A stretch of 54,269 bases of DNA from Inquilinus limosus. GTDB lineage: Bacteria > Pseudomonadota > Alphaproteobacteria > DSM-16000 > Inquilinaceae. Below, one piece after another: positions 16,293 to 24,477 of the stretch. The stretch is from positions 1 to 54,269 of the forward strand of contig NZ_NHON01000040.1 of assembly GCF_002195995.1 (NCBI RefSeq), given 5' to 3'. The notes beneath the pieces are model-generated. The model did no database searches. It was not told where the DNA came from and saw only the letters and a list, made by a program, of their open reading frames with translations. Position 1 is the first letter of the stretch; the number at the start of each line of letters is the position of its first letter. A program made the position numbers and the translations under genes.

Positions 16293-19200
16293 TCAGAGGA
16301 CGAAGTCGCCAGCGACGAGGCTGGCCGCCCCGTTCACCTTGACCTCGAAATCGGCGATCCCGTCGCCGTTGACGTCGCCGGCCAGGATCCCGCCGACGAA
16401 GCGCAACTGGCCCGCCGCCCCGGTGAAGGCCGCGCCGGCGAAGGTGAAGGCCTGGTCGCCGGCCAGGCCGACATTCGCGTCGATATAATGCAGGTCGATC
16501 CTGTCGCCCTCGGCATGGCTGAAATCGGTGATCACGTCCCGGCCGGCGCCGACCGCGCTGTGCTCGATCGCCATCAGGCGGAAGGTGTCCGCCCCGGCGC
16601 CGCCGGTCAGGGTGTCGGTGCCCTGGCCGCCATCGAGGATGTCGTTGCCTGCCTTGCCGTCGATGATGTCGTTGCCGCCGACGCCGGCAATGCCGTTGTC
16701 GGTCTCGTTGCCGTTCAGGGTGTTGGCCAGGGCATTGCCGACGGCCGTGGTGCCGGAACCGGGGGCCAGCATCAGGTTCTCGACATTGGCCGACAGGGTG
16801 TAGGTGCGCGAGGCGACGACCCAGTCGAGGCCTTCATTCGCCTGCTCCTGCACCTGGTCGGTGGTCAGGTCGACATAGTAGATGTCGTCGCCGGCGCCGC
16901 CGATCATGATGTCGACGCCGTCATTGCCGACGAGGGTGTCGTTGCCGGCCTCCCCGACCAGCACGTCGTCCCCGGTGCGGCCATAGAGCGTGTCGTTGCC
17001 GGCACCGCCCAGGATCTGGTCGTTGCCGGCGCCGCCATCCGCCCGGTCGTTGCCGCCGCCGACGGCGATGGCGTCGTTGCCGCCGCCGCCATTCACCGTG
17101 TCCGCGCCCGATCCGGTGGTGATGGTGTTGGCGCCCTCATTGCCGGTGACCGTCAGCGCATTGGTGAAGCTGCCGGCATAGACGCCGAGCGGCGTGGTGC
17201 CGCTGGTGGCCCCCGTGGCGTCGCCGATCACCACCGCCTCGACGCCGGTCAGCCCGGATTGCAGCAGCACCAGCGTGTCGCCGACGACCGTGCTGGTGAA
17301 GCGGATCGTATCGGTGCCGGCCCCGCCGTCGATCGTCTCGGTCGCGGCATATTCGGTGGACGGGCCGATCAGGATGATGTCGTTGCCGTCGCCTCCCGCC
17401 AGCTTGTCGATGCCGGTGCCGCCGACCAGCAGGTCGTCGCCGGACCCGCCGTTCAGCTGGTCCGCCCCGGCGCCGCCGAACAGGCTGTCCTTGCCGCCGG
17501 CCCCGGTCATGGTGTCGTTGCCCGCGGTCCCGGCGAAGGCGTCGTCGCGGCCGTCATGGCCGGTGAAGACGTTGCCGGAATAGCTGCCGTCGGTCAGCTG
17601 GAACGACACGCCGGTGGTGTTGCCGGTGCCGCTGTTGTCGAACCGGTTGCCGGTCACCGAGGCGTTCGGGCCCCGGAAGCGCAGGCCCTCCACGGTGGTG
17701 AAGCCGGAGAAGACGTTGTTGGCGATGGTCGATCCCAGCGCGTCGATCGTCACCAGGATGTTGCCGTGCGCCGTGCCGCCGGTGTCCAGCGCGCCGGCCG
17801 TCGCCGTCACCTCGTTGTTGGTGAAGACGATGTCGGAGGTGTGGTTCGACCCCGCATCCGCCCCGCCGGAGATCACCACCACCTGGCGTGGCAGGTTGGC
17901 GACGGTGAATTGCTGCGAGGAATAGCTGCCGCCCCAGGTCTGCTCCGGCACCGTCGTGCCGGTGAAGGTCTGGCCGGAGAAGATGTTGCCGTCGATCAGG
18001 AAATGGGCGTTGGTGGCCGAGAACTCGGTCAGCAGGCCGAGATCGCCCTTGGCCACGATGTCGTTGCCCTGGACCGTGGCGCCGTTGTGGTTGCCCTGGA
18101 AATAGACCGCCGCGACCTCGCTGGCCGGGCTCGGATTGTCGAAGCCGACGATGGTGAAGCCCTGGCCGGTGGCGCCGATCCGGACGCCGTCGACGCCCGG
18201 CATCACCGTGATCGTGCCCTGGCCGCCGGCCCCGAAGGTGCCGACGATCTCGGTGCTGTCGCGCCCTTCGATCGACAGCAGGCTGACCGGCTTGTCGATG
18301 ACGACGTTCTCGGTGTAGGTGCCCGGCGCCACCAGGATGGTGGCCCCCGCCGGGGCCGCGTCCACCGCCGCCTGGATGGTGGCATAGCCGCCGGCGCCGA
18401 CGATCAGCACCGTCTTGTCGTCGAACTGCACCTTCTCGACGCCGCTGACCGTGTCGGTGCCGTCCGGGCCCGAGATGGTGAGGGTGGTGCCGTCGGAGTG
18501 GATCGACGTGGCCGCGGCGTTGCCGGCGAAGACGGCGGTGTCGATGCCGGCGCCGCCCTTGATCTCGTCCGCCCCGGCCCCGCCGGCGAGCAGGTCGTTG
18601 CCGGCACCGCCATCGAGGTGATCGTCGCCGCCCAGGCCTTCCAGATGATCGGCGCCGCCGCCGCCGGTCAGCGCGTTGGCGATGGCGCTGCCGGTCATGT
18701 GGATCGGCCCGGTCGCGTTCGGAGAGGCCGTGAGGTCCGGATCGGTGGCGGAGACGGTGACCGACAGCGTCGCCTGCGACCGGTTGTCGACGTCGCCGAC
18801 GCTGGCGTCCGAAACGTCGACGCCGTGGATGTCGACATGGGTCGGGCCGCTGTTGGACTGGCCGGGCTCGCCGATGCGGATGCCGGTCGAGGTGCCGTCG
18901 ATCGACCCGTCCGAGATGGTGACGCCATCGACCGTGGCGGGATGGCTGGAATAGCCGCCATCGTCGCGGGCTTTCACGGTGATGGCGCCGCCGCCGACAT
19001 GCGGCGTGCCGCCGCCATTGCTCGACCCGACATCCGTGAAGGTGAAATCGTGGATCGAGATGTCGCTGTAGCCGCCCCACTTCAGGTTGAGGTCGATGCC
19101 GTTGCCGTTGGTGCCGTTGCCGCCGAAGGACGGCGTCCGGCCGTACTGGCCGACATCGGTCATGTCGATATTGGCGATCTCGGCATGCGACAGCTGCTCG

Positions 19201-20156
19201 GCATAGATGCCCTTCTCGTTCAGATGGGCGAAGCTGGTGCCGTCGATGCTGACGCCGTCGGCGCTGCCGAGGCCGGTCGAGACCGATTGCTGGATCAGGA
19301 TGCCATGCTGGCCGTGGCTGATGCTGCCGCCCTCGACCGACAGGCCGTTCGCATTGGCGCCGTCGTTGCGGAAGATGCCCATCACCGACTGCGAGATGTC
19401 GACGTCGCCGATGGTGGCGTTGGTCGCGGTGCCGTTCAGCGCGACGCCATGCAGGAAACCGGTGACGGCGATGTTCTGGATGGTGACTCCGTCGGCCTGG
19501 ATGCTGATGCCGTCGCCGGCCGCGCCGCTGTAGCTGTTGTGGCCCTGCAGCCAGGTGTCGACATCGCCGGTGCCGACGCCGTTGTCGGCCTGGAAGCTGC
19601 CCTGGATCACGGCGCCGTCCTGGCCGATCAGGGTGACCGCCTTGCCGATCACGACGTTCTCGGTATAGGTGCCGGCGGTGACCAGGATGGTGTCGCCCGG
19701 CTGGGCTGCGTCGACCGCCGCCTGGATCGTGGCGTAGCCGCCATTGTCGACCACCCGGACGGTGCAATCGTCGAACTGCAGCACCTCGACGCCCGTCAGG
19801 ATGTCGGTGCCTTCGGCGGTCTGGACCTGGATCGCGGAGATGGTGACGGCGGGGGCGGCAAGATCCTGCGCCGTCGTCACGGTGATCGTCGCCTGGGCGA
19901 AGGTGCCGGTGAGCACGGCGGTGTCGCTGCCGAGGCCGCCCTCGAGCCGGTCCGCCCCCAGGCGGCCGGCGAGGATGTCGTCGCCGGCGCCGCCGTCCAG
20001 CGTGTCATTGCCGGCGCCGCCGTCGAGCAGGTCGTTCTCGGCCAGGCCGCGCAGCACATCGTTGCCGCCCTGGCCGAAGATGACGTCCTCCGCCGGTCCG
20101 CCGGTATCCCCGAGGATGGTGTTGTCGAGATTGTTGCCGATGACGACGCTGGGCAT
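16293..20156 (-). CDS. Giant RTX calcium-binding protein with two parallel beta-helix modules (type I secreted)
   Basis: The product has 1287 residues and no signal peptide. It has two copies of one module with an exact 450-residue period: RTX nonapeptides (about 20-79 and 496-547, [11 protein letters not shown] type), a [15 protein letters not shown] linker (117-130 and 567-580), [10 protein letters not shown] (141 and 591) followed by TYTENVVI, and then a right-handed parallel beta-helix (about 141-460 and 591-870). A longer RTX block (873-1190) follows, then a serralysin-type C-terminal domain ([16 protein letters not shown]) ending in VAGDFVL, a typical type I secretion tail. The layout resembles AlgE-type mannuronan epimerases, but I see no sure catalytic motif. 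It is divergent from a LuxR-type gene. No ABC exporter or TolC gene is nearby. Probable extracellular polysaccharide-active or adhesive protein. Confidence 0.9.
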   Translation of the reverse strand: MPSVVIGNNLDNTILGDTGGPAEDVIFGQGGNDVLRGLAENDLLDGGAGNDTLDGGAGDDILAGRLGADRLEGGLGSDTAVLTGTFAQATITVTTAQDLAAPAVTISAIQVQTAEGTDILTGVEVLQFDDCTVRVVDNGGYATIQAAVDAAQPGDTILVTAGTYTENVVIGKAVTLIGQDGAVIQGSFQADNGVGTGDVDTWLQGHNSYSGAAGDGISIQADGVTIQNIAVTGFLHGVALNGTATNATIGDVDISQSVMGIFRNDGANANGLSVEGGSISHGQHGILIQQSVSTGLGSADGVSIDGTSFAHLNEKGIYAEQLSHAEIANIDMTDVGQYGRTPSFGGNGTNGNGIDLNLKWGGYSDISIHDFTFTDVGSSNGGGTPHVGGGAITVKARDDGGYSSHPATVDGVTISDGSIDGTSTGIRIGEPGQSNSGPTHVDIHGVDVSDASVGDVDNRSQATLSVTVSATDPDLTASPNATGPIHMTGSAIANALTGGGGADHLEGLGGDDHLDGGAGNDLLAGGAGADEIKGGAGIDTAVFAGNAAATSIHSDGTTLTISGPDGTDTVSGVEKVQFDDKTVLIVGAGGYATIQAAVDAAPAGATILVAPGTYTENVVIDKPVSLLSIEGRDSTEIVGTFGAGGQGTITVMPGVDGVRIGATGQGFTIVGFDNPSPASEVAAVYFQGNHNGATVQGNDIVAKGDLGLLTEFSATNAHFLIDGNIFSGQTFTGTTVPEQTWGGSYSSQQFTVANLPRQVVVISGGADAGSNHTSDIVFTNNEVTATAGALDTGGTAHGNILVTIDALGSTIANNVFSGFTTVEGLRFRGPNASVTGNRFDNSGTGNTTGVSFQLTDGSYSGNVFTGHDGRDDAFAGTAGNDTMTGAGGKDSLFGGAGADQLNGGSGDDLLVGGTGIDKLAGGDGNDIILIGPSTEYAATETIDGGAGTDTIRFTSTVVGDTLVLLQSGLTGVEAVVIGDATGATSGTTPLGVYAGSFTNALTVTGNEGANTITTGSGADTVNGGGGNDAIAVGGGNDRADGGAGNDQILGGAGNDTLYGRTGDDVLVGEAGNDTLVGNDGVDIMIGGAGDDIYYVDLTTDQVQEQANEGLDWVVASRTYTLSANVENLMLAPGSGTTAVGNALANTLNGNETDNGIAGVGGNDIIDGKAGNDILDGGQGTDTLTGGAGADTFRLMAIEHSAVGAGRDVITDFSHAEGDRIDLHYIDANVGLAGDQAFTFAGAAFTGAAGQLRFVGGILAGDVNGDGIADFEVKVNGAASLVAGDFVL

Positions 20157-20537
20157 GGCTCTGCGATCCTATCGATTTTTGAAAAATACAGCGGCAATTG
20201 CAGGGATCCGGACGCGATTCCCGCTTCCGGGTCTTGCTTTTGTCTGGCGAATGTCTTGGAAGCTCTTGATGTATCCGGCAGTTTCTTCAGCGATATTTAT
20301 TGTGGAGATTTGCGTTAGGCAAAGTTTCCGCATGATTTTGGCCAGGATCGCGCATTCCGCGGATTGATTTAACCCAGTAAATTGGGAGATGGACGGAATA
20401 TCCAAATGCGGTATGATCGCCGCATAAGATCGTATTTTTATGGGTTTCGATACTCCATTTGGGGGAGGGGTTGTGGTGTTCGCGGGATCTGCCGCCGGCT
20501 GGGCCGGGACGGCTTCGCGGAGCCATGGCGACTGGCC
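20157..20537. other. AT-rich 381-bp divergent control region between the RTX and LuxR genes
   Basis: The stretch is visibly richer in A/T than almost all of the window (for example ATCGATTTTTGAAAAATACA at 20171 and CGATATTTATTGTGGAGATT at 20292). It holds the RTX gene ribosome binding region (AGGATCG on the minus strand) and an inverted repeat ATGCGG/CCGCAT at 20406-20425. No convincing gene is seen, though a frame upstream of the LuxR gene stays open from 20382. It is the likely site of regulated promoters in both directions. Confidence 0.6.
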
Positions 20538-21674
20538 ATGATGAGCCTTCAGCTGGGTCCATTGATCGGGCAGGTCTACGCGGCCGTGACGGGAGAGGAA
20601 TCCTGGAGCGGCTTTCTCAACGGCCTCGCGGCGCTGGTGCCCGACGGGCGGGCCAGCCTCTATGTCCTGCACGAGACCGGTTACGGCTCCGTGCCGGCCT
20701 TCGAATCCCTCGGGGCGACCAGCGATTGGGAGCCGGGCTATCTCGACAGCTATGCCCGGCACTACTGGCGGGCCAACCCCTGGACCCGCTCGGCGCTGCG
20801 CCGGCCGCTGGGCCAGGTCACGGTCACCGATGCGGTCATGCCGTTCCGCAGCCTGCAGGGCACCGAATTCTACGTCGATTGGATGCGGCCCCAGGGGCTG
20901 GCCGGCGGAATCGGCGGCACCTTCGCGCGGCATGGCGGCTTCTCGGCGCATCTCAGCCTGCTGCATGGCGAGGTCCGGCCGGGCGATGGCGTGCGGGACC
21001 TGATCTCCGGCCTGCTGCCGCACCTCGGCCGGGCGGCGCAGCTGCACCGGCATCTGGTCGATGCCGGGACGCAGCGTCAGGCGATGGAGGCCGGGTTCGA
21101 GCGGCTGTCGATCGGGCTGATCCTGGCCGACAGCACCGGCCGTATCCTGTTCGCCAATCCACCGGCGGAGGAGGTGCTGCGCGCCGGCCGCACCCTGCGG
21201 GTCGACCCCGATGGGGGGCTGGGCGCCGGCGATCCGCGGACGGCCGAGCAGCTGCGCGGCCTGATCGCGCGCTCGGCCGCCGCGCTCGACGATTCAGCCC
21301 CCCAGGCCGGCGGCGGCCTCGTGGTCGCCGACCCCGTGCGGCGCGAGCATCTTTCGCTGCTGGTGGTCCCCGCCAGCCGCAACGCCTGGCTGCTGGGCCG
21401 GGACCATCCGAAGGCCATGATCTTCCTGATGACGCCGCAGCCGCGCCGAAGTCCCGCGGATTCGGATCTGCGCCGGCACTATGGGCTGACGCCGGCCGAG
21501 GCCCGGGTCGCCTCGGGCCTGGCGGCGGGGGCGACGCTGAAGGAGATCGCGGGGTTGCAGGAGATGAGCTACGAGACGGTCCGCCTTCATCTCAAGCGGG
21601 TCTTCGCCAAGACCGGGACCAACCGTCAGGCCGATCTTGTCCAGCTTCTGGCGCGGATGCCGCCGCCCCCCTGA
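20538..21674 (+). CDS. LuxR-type helix-turn-helix transcriptional regulator (paralog 1)
   Basis: The product has 378 residues from ATG 20538 (20541 also possible). The start is set by alignment with the next gene: both then begin about 10 residues before LIGQVY / LIARIY. The N-terminal 200 residues are a conserved domain (YLDSYARHYWRANPWTRSAL, GTEFYVDWMRPQGLAGGIGG); a PAS-like segment follows (LSIGLILADSTGRILFANPPAEEVL). The C-terminal HTH is LTPAEARVASGLAAGATLKEIA..SYETVRLHLKRVFAKTGTNRQADLVQLL. It has no receiver domain and is not a canonical AHL sensor. It is divergent from the RTX gene, which it may control. A 13-bp hairpin terminator follows. Confidence 0.85.
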   Translation: MMSLQLGPLIGQVYAAVTGEESWSGFLNGLAALVPDGRASLYVLHETGYGSVPAFESLGATSDWEPGYLDSYARHYWRANPWTRSALRRPLGQVTVTDAVMPFRSLQGTEFYVDWMRPQGLAGGIGGTFARHGGFSAHLSLLHGEVRPGDGVRDLISGLLPHLGRAAQLHRHLVDAGTQRQAMEAGFERLSIGLILADSTGRILFANPPAEEVLRAGRTLRVDPDGGLGAGDPRTAEQLRGLIARSAAALDDSAPQAGGGLVVADPVRREHLSLLVVPASRNAWLLGRDHPKAMIFLMTPQPRRSPADSDLRRHYGLTPAEARVASGLAAGATLKEIAGLQEMSYETVRLHLKRVFAKTGTNRQADLVQLLARMPPPP

Positions 21675-21679
21675 AGCGA

Positions 21680-21710
21680 GACAGGCCACACCGAACGGGT
21701 GTGGCCTGTC
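21680..21710 (+). terminator. 13-bp hairpin after LuxR paralog 1
   Basis: GACAGGCCACACC (21680-21692) pairs perfectly with GGTGTGGCCTGTC (21698-21710) around GAACG, 6 bp after the stop codon and followed by CCCCTATTTC. It probably ends the first LuxR transcript and separates it from the second. Confidence 0.7.
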
Positions 21711-22016
21711 CCCTATTTCGCCGTCGGTTTGCACGTCGTCCTCGGTGAACCTCCCCGGACGAGCCGCTCGGCTTCTGATTTTTCGAACGTAATGCCTCAG
21801 ATATATAAAAACCGTATCAATTTGCGTGGGTGTCTGTAATCTCAGTGCGCTTGAAACACCCACAGGATGACTGAAAACCCATTCCGGTCCCATCTGCAAA
21901 TTGAGGGTGGCAGCCTGACCCAAATGGACTATCTTCCCCGAGAGGGTGATGAAGCTGGCCGGGCGTCGCAACGCAAGGCCCGTTCCTTTGGCGTCCAGTC
22001 GAGGATCGTTCCCGAA
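21711..22016. other. AT-rich control region upstream of LuxR paralog 2
   Basis: After the hairpin, 21775-21850 is AT-rich (CAGATATATAAAAACCGTAT at 21798), a probable promoter. GTGGGTGT (21826-21833) and ACACCCAC (21856-21863) are perfect 8-bp arms with a 22-nt spacer and could be an operator or a leader hairpin. An ATG at 21867, in frame with the LuxR gene, lies directly after the second arm; if used it would add 50 residues with no counterpart in paralog 1. Confidence 0.5.
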
Positions 22017-23180
22017 ATGGCGGATGATCTCCCGGACCTGATTGCGCGAATCTACGACGCGGCGCTTGACCACGGGCTCTGGGATTCGGTTCTCAACGAT
22101 CTCGCCGGGCTGTTCGCCGACGGCCATGCCAGCCTGTATCTGCTGCACGAATCCGACGATGCCGAGACCTCGGCCTATGAGGCGCTGGCCGCGACCAGCC
22201 GCTGGGACCAGGGGTTCCTCGACAGCTACGCCCAGCACTTCTGGCGCCTCAACCCGTGGAGCGAGCGGGTGCTGAGCCGCGCGGTCGGCGAGGTCACGGT
22301 CAGCGACGCGCTGGTGTCGCGCCCCAGTCTCGAGCGCACCGAGTTCTTCTCCGACTGGCTGCGGCCGCAGCAGCTGCTGTCCGGCATCGGCGGCACCTTC
22401 CTGCGCCGCGGCGGCGTCTCCGCCCATATCAGCGTGCTGCATGCCGAGCCGATGGCGGCGCAGGAGACGGAGCGGTTGGCGGAGATGATGCGCCGGCTGC
22501 TGCCGCATTTCGCCCGCGCGGCGCAGATCCACCAGCGGCTGGGGGATGTGGTCACCCAGCGCGACGTGCTCGAGACCGGCCTGGACCGCCTGTCGATCGG
22601 CGTGGTCCTGACCGACCCGACCGGCCGCGTCTCCTTCTCCAACCGGGTGGCGGAGTCGCTGCTGCGGGCCGGCACCGCCCTGCGGGTCGACCAGCGCGGC
22701 CTGCTGGCCGCCACCCAGCCGGCGGAGACGGCGCGGCTGCGCCAGCTGATCGCCTCGGCGTCGATCATCCTCGACGACCCGCGGCTGGAGCCGGGGGGCG
22801 GACTGACGCTGTCGGATTCGGCCGGTGGCGACCAACTCGCGGTGCTGGTCGCGCCGGTCAGCCGCAACCGGCCGCTGCTCAGCCTCACCCAGCCCAAGGC
22901 GGCGGTCTTCATCGCCGCGCCGGCGCCGGCGAACCAGCTGTCGCAGCCGGAGCTGCGGCGGCTGTACGGCCTGACCGCGACCGAGGCGCGGATCGCCGGC
23001 GAGCTGGCGGCCGGCCTGTCGCTGAAGGAGATCGCGACCCGCCTCGACGTCAGCTACGAGACGATCCGCAACCATCTCAAGAAGATCTTCATGAAGACCC
23101 GCACCAACCGCCAGTCGGAGCTGGTGCGGCTGCTGCTGCGCAACCTGCCGGCGATCGGAAACCAGACCGCGGCGGAATAG
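22017..23180 (+). CDS. LuxR-type helix-turn-helix transcriptional regulator (paralog 2)
   Basis: The product has 387 residues from ATG 22017, with GAGGA 12 bp upstream; ATG 21867 is an alternative. It is co-linear with paralog 1 throughout: GFLDSYAQHFWRLNPWSERVL, RTEFFSDWLRPQQLLSGIGG, a PAS-like LSIGVVLTDPTGRVSFSNRVAE and the HTH LTATEARIAGELAAGLSLKEIA..SYETIRNHLKKIFMKTRTNRQSELVRLLL. The pair clearly arose by tandem duplication and then diverged. The input signal is unknown. It ends 4 bp before the convergent CorA/ZntB gene stop. A terminator separates it from paralog 1, so each is probably expressed from its own promoter. Confidence 0.86.
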   Translation: MADDLPDLIARIYDAALDHGLWDSVLNDLAGLFADGHASLYLLHESDDAETSAYEALAATSRWDQGFLDSYAQHFWRLNPWSERVLSRAVGEVTVSDALVSRPSLERTEFFSDWLRPQQLLSGIGGTFLRRGGVSAHISVLHAEPMAAQETERLAEMMRRLLPHFARAAQIHQRLGDVVTQRDVLETGLDRLSIGVVLTDPTGRVSFSNRVAESLLRAGTALRVDQRGLLAATQPAETARLRQLIASASIILDDPRLEPGGGLTLSDSAGGDQLAVLVAPVSRNRPLLSLTQPKAAVFIAAPAPANQLSQPELRRLYGLTATEARIAGELAAGLSLKEIATRLDVSYETIRNHLKKIFMKTRTNRQSELVRLLLRNLPAIGNQTAAE

Positions 23181-23184
23181 GCTT

Positions 23185-24192
23185 TCAGAACATCCGGCGC
23201 CAGAACATCAGGGCCAGCGTCGCCACGCCGGCGGCCAGGATCAGCACCATCACCCACAGGAAGGCGCTGGCGTCCTGCAGGCCCGGCAGCCCGGCGACAT
23301 TCATGCCGAAGATGCCGGTGATCAGCGTCATCGGCAGGAAGATCGCGGTCAGCACCGCCAGCACCAGCAGGCTGCGGTTCATCGCCTCCGCCCGCTGCGC
23401 CGCCAGCTCCTCCTGCAGCAGCCGGGTGCGGTCGATCACCTCGTCGATGCTGCGGGCGACGCGGTGGAAGCGCTCGGCGGCGGCGGCCAGGCCGGCACGG
23501 CCGGCCGGGTCGGCCCAGTCCGGCAGGTCGGCCAGGCCGGCGGCGACCACGGCGCCCTCCGGCAGCAGATGGCGGCGCAGGGTCGCGGCGCGGCGGCGGA
23601 TGCGGCCCAGCGCCTGGCGGTCCTCGATCGTCCGGCTGGTCGTCCGGTCGTCCAGCACCCGGTCCTCGATGGCGTCGACCTCGTCCATCAGCTTCTCGAC
23701 CGTCGCCTCGGCCTCCGCCGCCAGGTGCCCGGCGATCAGCGCCAGCATGCCCAGCGCGGTGGCCGGCGCGCTGCCGGCATCCAGGCTGCGGCGGATCTCG
23801 TCGACCACGCGCAGCGGGTGGCGCCGGCCGGTGACCAGCAGATGCGGGCCGACGCAGAAGCGCAGCCGGCCGATCTGGTCCGGCTCGAAGGCGAAATCGT
23901 GATGCAGCCCGTTGGCGGCGCCGACCAGCCAGCCGTCCAGCCGCTGCATCTGCACCCGGTCGGGCCCGTCCAGCAGCCATTGCGCGACGGCCGGGGGCAG
24001 GACCTCGTGCCGCGCCAGCCAATGCCGGCCGCGGATGTCGGTCAGTTTCAGATGCAGCCAGACCCAGCCGCCATCGGTGGCCGGAAGGGGATCGACCCCG
24101 GTCTGGCGGCAGGCGCCGGAGCCGGGATCGAAGTGGTAGGCGGCGGCGACCGCATCGCCGAAGCGGAAGCTGACGGTCGGCTTAGCCCGCAC
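23185..24192 (-). CDS. CorA/ZntB-family divalent metal transporter
   Basis: The product has 335 residues. The large N-terminal cytoplasmic funnel domain ends in two C-terminal membrane helices; the first ends in the signature FGMNVAGLPG (about 289-298), the GMN selectivity motif, followed by a second helix and the basic tail WRRMF. The GMNVAG context and 330-residue length fit the ZntB branch better than CorA Mg uptake. The start is a GTG at 24192 with GGAGGGGGAGG directly before it; both lie inside the left arm of the 266-bp palindromic element. The phosphate transporter gene is upstream on the same strand. The metal (Zn, Mg or other) is not determined. Confidence 0.88.
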   Translation of the reverse strand: MRAKPTVSFRFGDAVAAAYHFDPGSGACRQTGVDPLPATDGGWVWLHLKLTDIRGRHWLARHEVLPPAVAQWLLDGPDRVQMQRLDGWLVGAANGLHHDFAFEPDQIGRLRFCVGPHLLVTGRRHPLRVVDEIRRSLDAGSAPATALGMLALIAGHLAAEAEATVEKLMDEVDAIEDRVLDDRTTSRTIEDRQALGRIRRRAATLRRHLLPEGAVVAAGLADLPDWADPAGRAGLAAAAERFHRVARSIDEVIDRTRLLQEELAAQRAEAMNRSLLVLAVLTAIFLPMTLITGIFGMNVAGLPGLQDASAFLWVMVLILAAGVATLALMFWRRMF

Positions 24193-24450
24193 GCCTCCCC
24201 CTCCCTACGTCCTGCGTCGCCTTGCGGTGAGTCGAATGAGGGCGCGGGCCGCGAAGAGCGTAGCGGGAACTACGGCCGAGTGGCCCGCGCCCGCAGACGG
24301 CCGCCGCAAGGCGACCCTCCGGGCCGGTTGAACATGCCGACATGGTGCGTCGAACGGCTTGCGCGATGCGCTGCATCGCGCCGCACCGCCCTCCTGCTCT
24401 GTCGGCATGTTGAACCGGCGCAGGGCGTAGGGAGGGGGAGGCGTGCGGGC
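24185..24450. repeat. 266-bp three-way-junction palindromic element with 32-bp inverted ends
   Basis: Outer arms 24185-24216 and 24419-24450 are complementary at 31 of 32 positions. Inside are two separate long hairpins. Hairpin A: 24218-24227/24304-24313 (10 bp), 24240-24250/24282-24292 (11 bp), 24259-24263/24270-24274. Hairpin B: 24324-24341/24401-24418 (17 of 18), 24344-24349/24382-24387, 24361-24369/24373-24381 (9 bp, 3-nt loop). The whole intergenic region between the PiT gene and the CorA-like gene is this element. On the minus-strand transcript the 3' outer arm contains the Shine-Dalgarno (GGAGGGGGAGG) and GUG start of the CorA-like gene. It has no ORF of note. It could be a cis-regulatory RNA or a MITE-like insertion. 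Confidence 0.85.
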
Positions 24451-24477
24451 AAACCGTGTCCAAGCCCTGATCCAGGA

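Noticed and set aside
16488-20318. A 1276-codon open frame antisense to the RTX gene
   Set aside because: It mirrors the GC-rich codon pattern of the RTX gene, shows no family motif and is rich in Asp/Gly/Val/Ala as expected from a shadow frame.
21867-22016. N-terminal 50-residue extension of LuxR paralog 2
   Set aside because: It has no counterpart in paralog 1, and the ATG at 21867 has no proper spacing to a Shine-Dalgarno; the later ATG with GGAGGA-like GAGGA upstream is preferred, though not proven.
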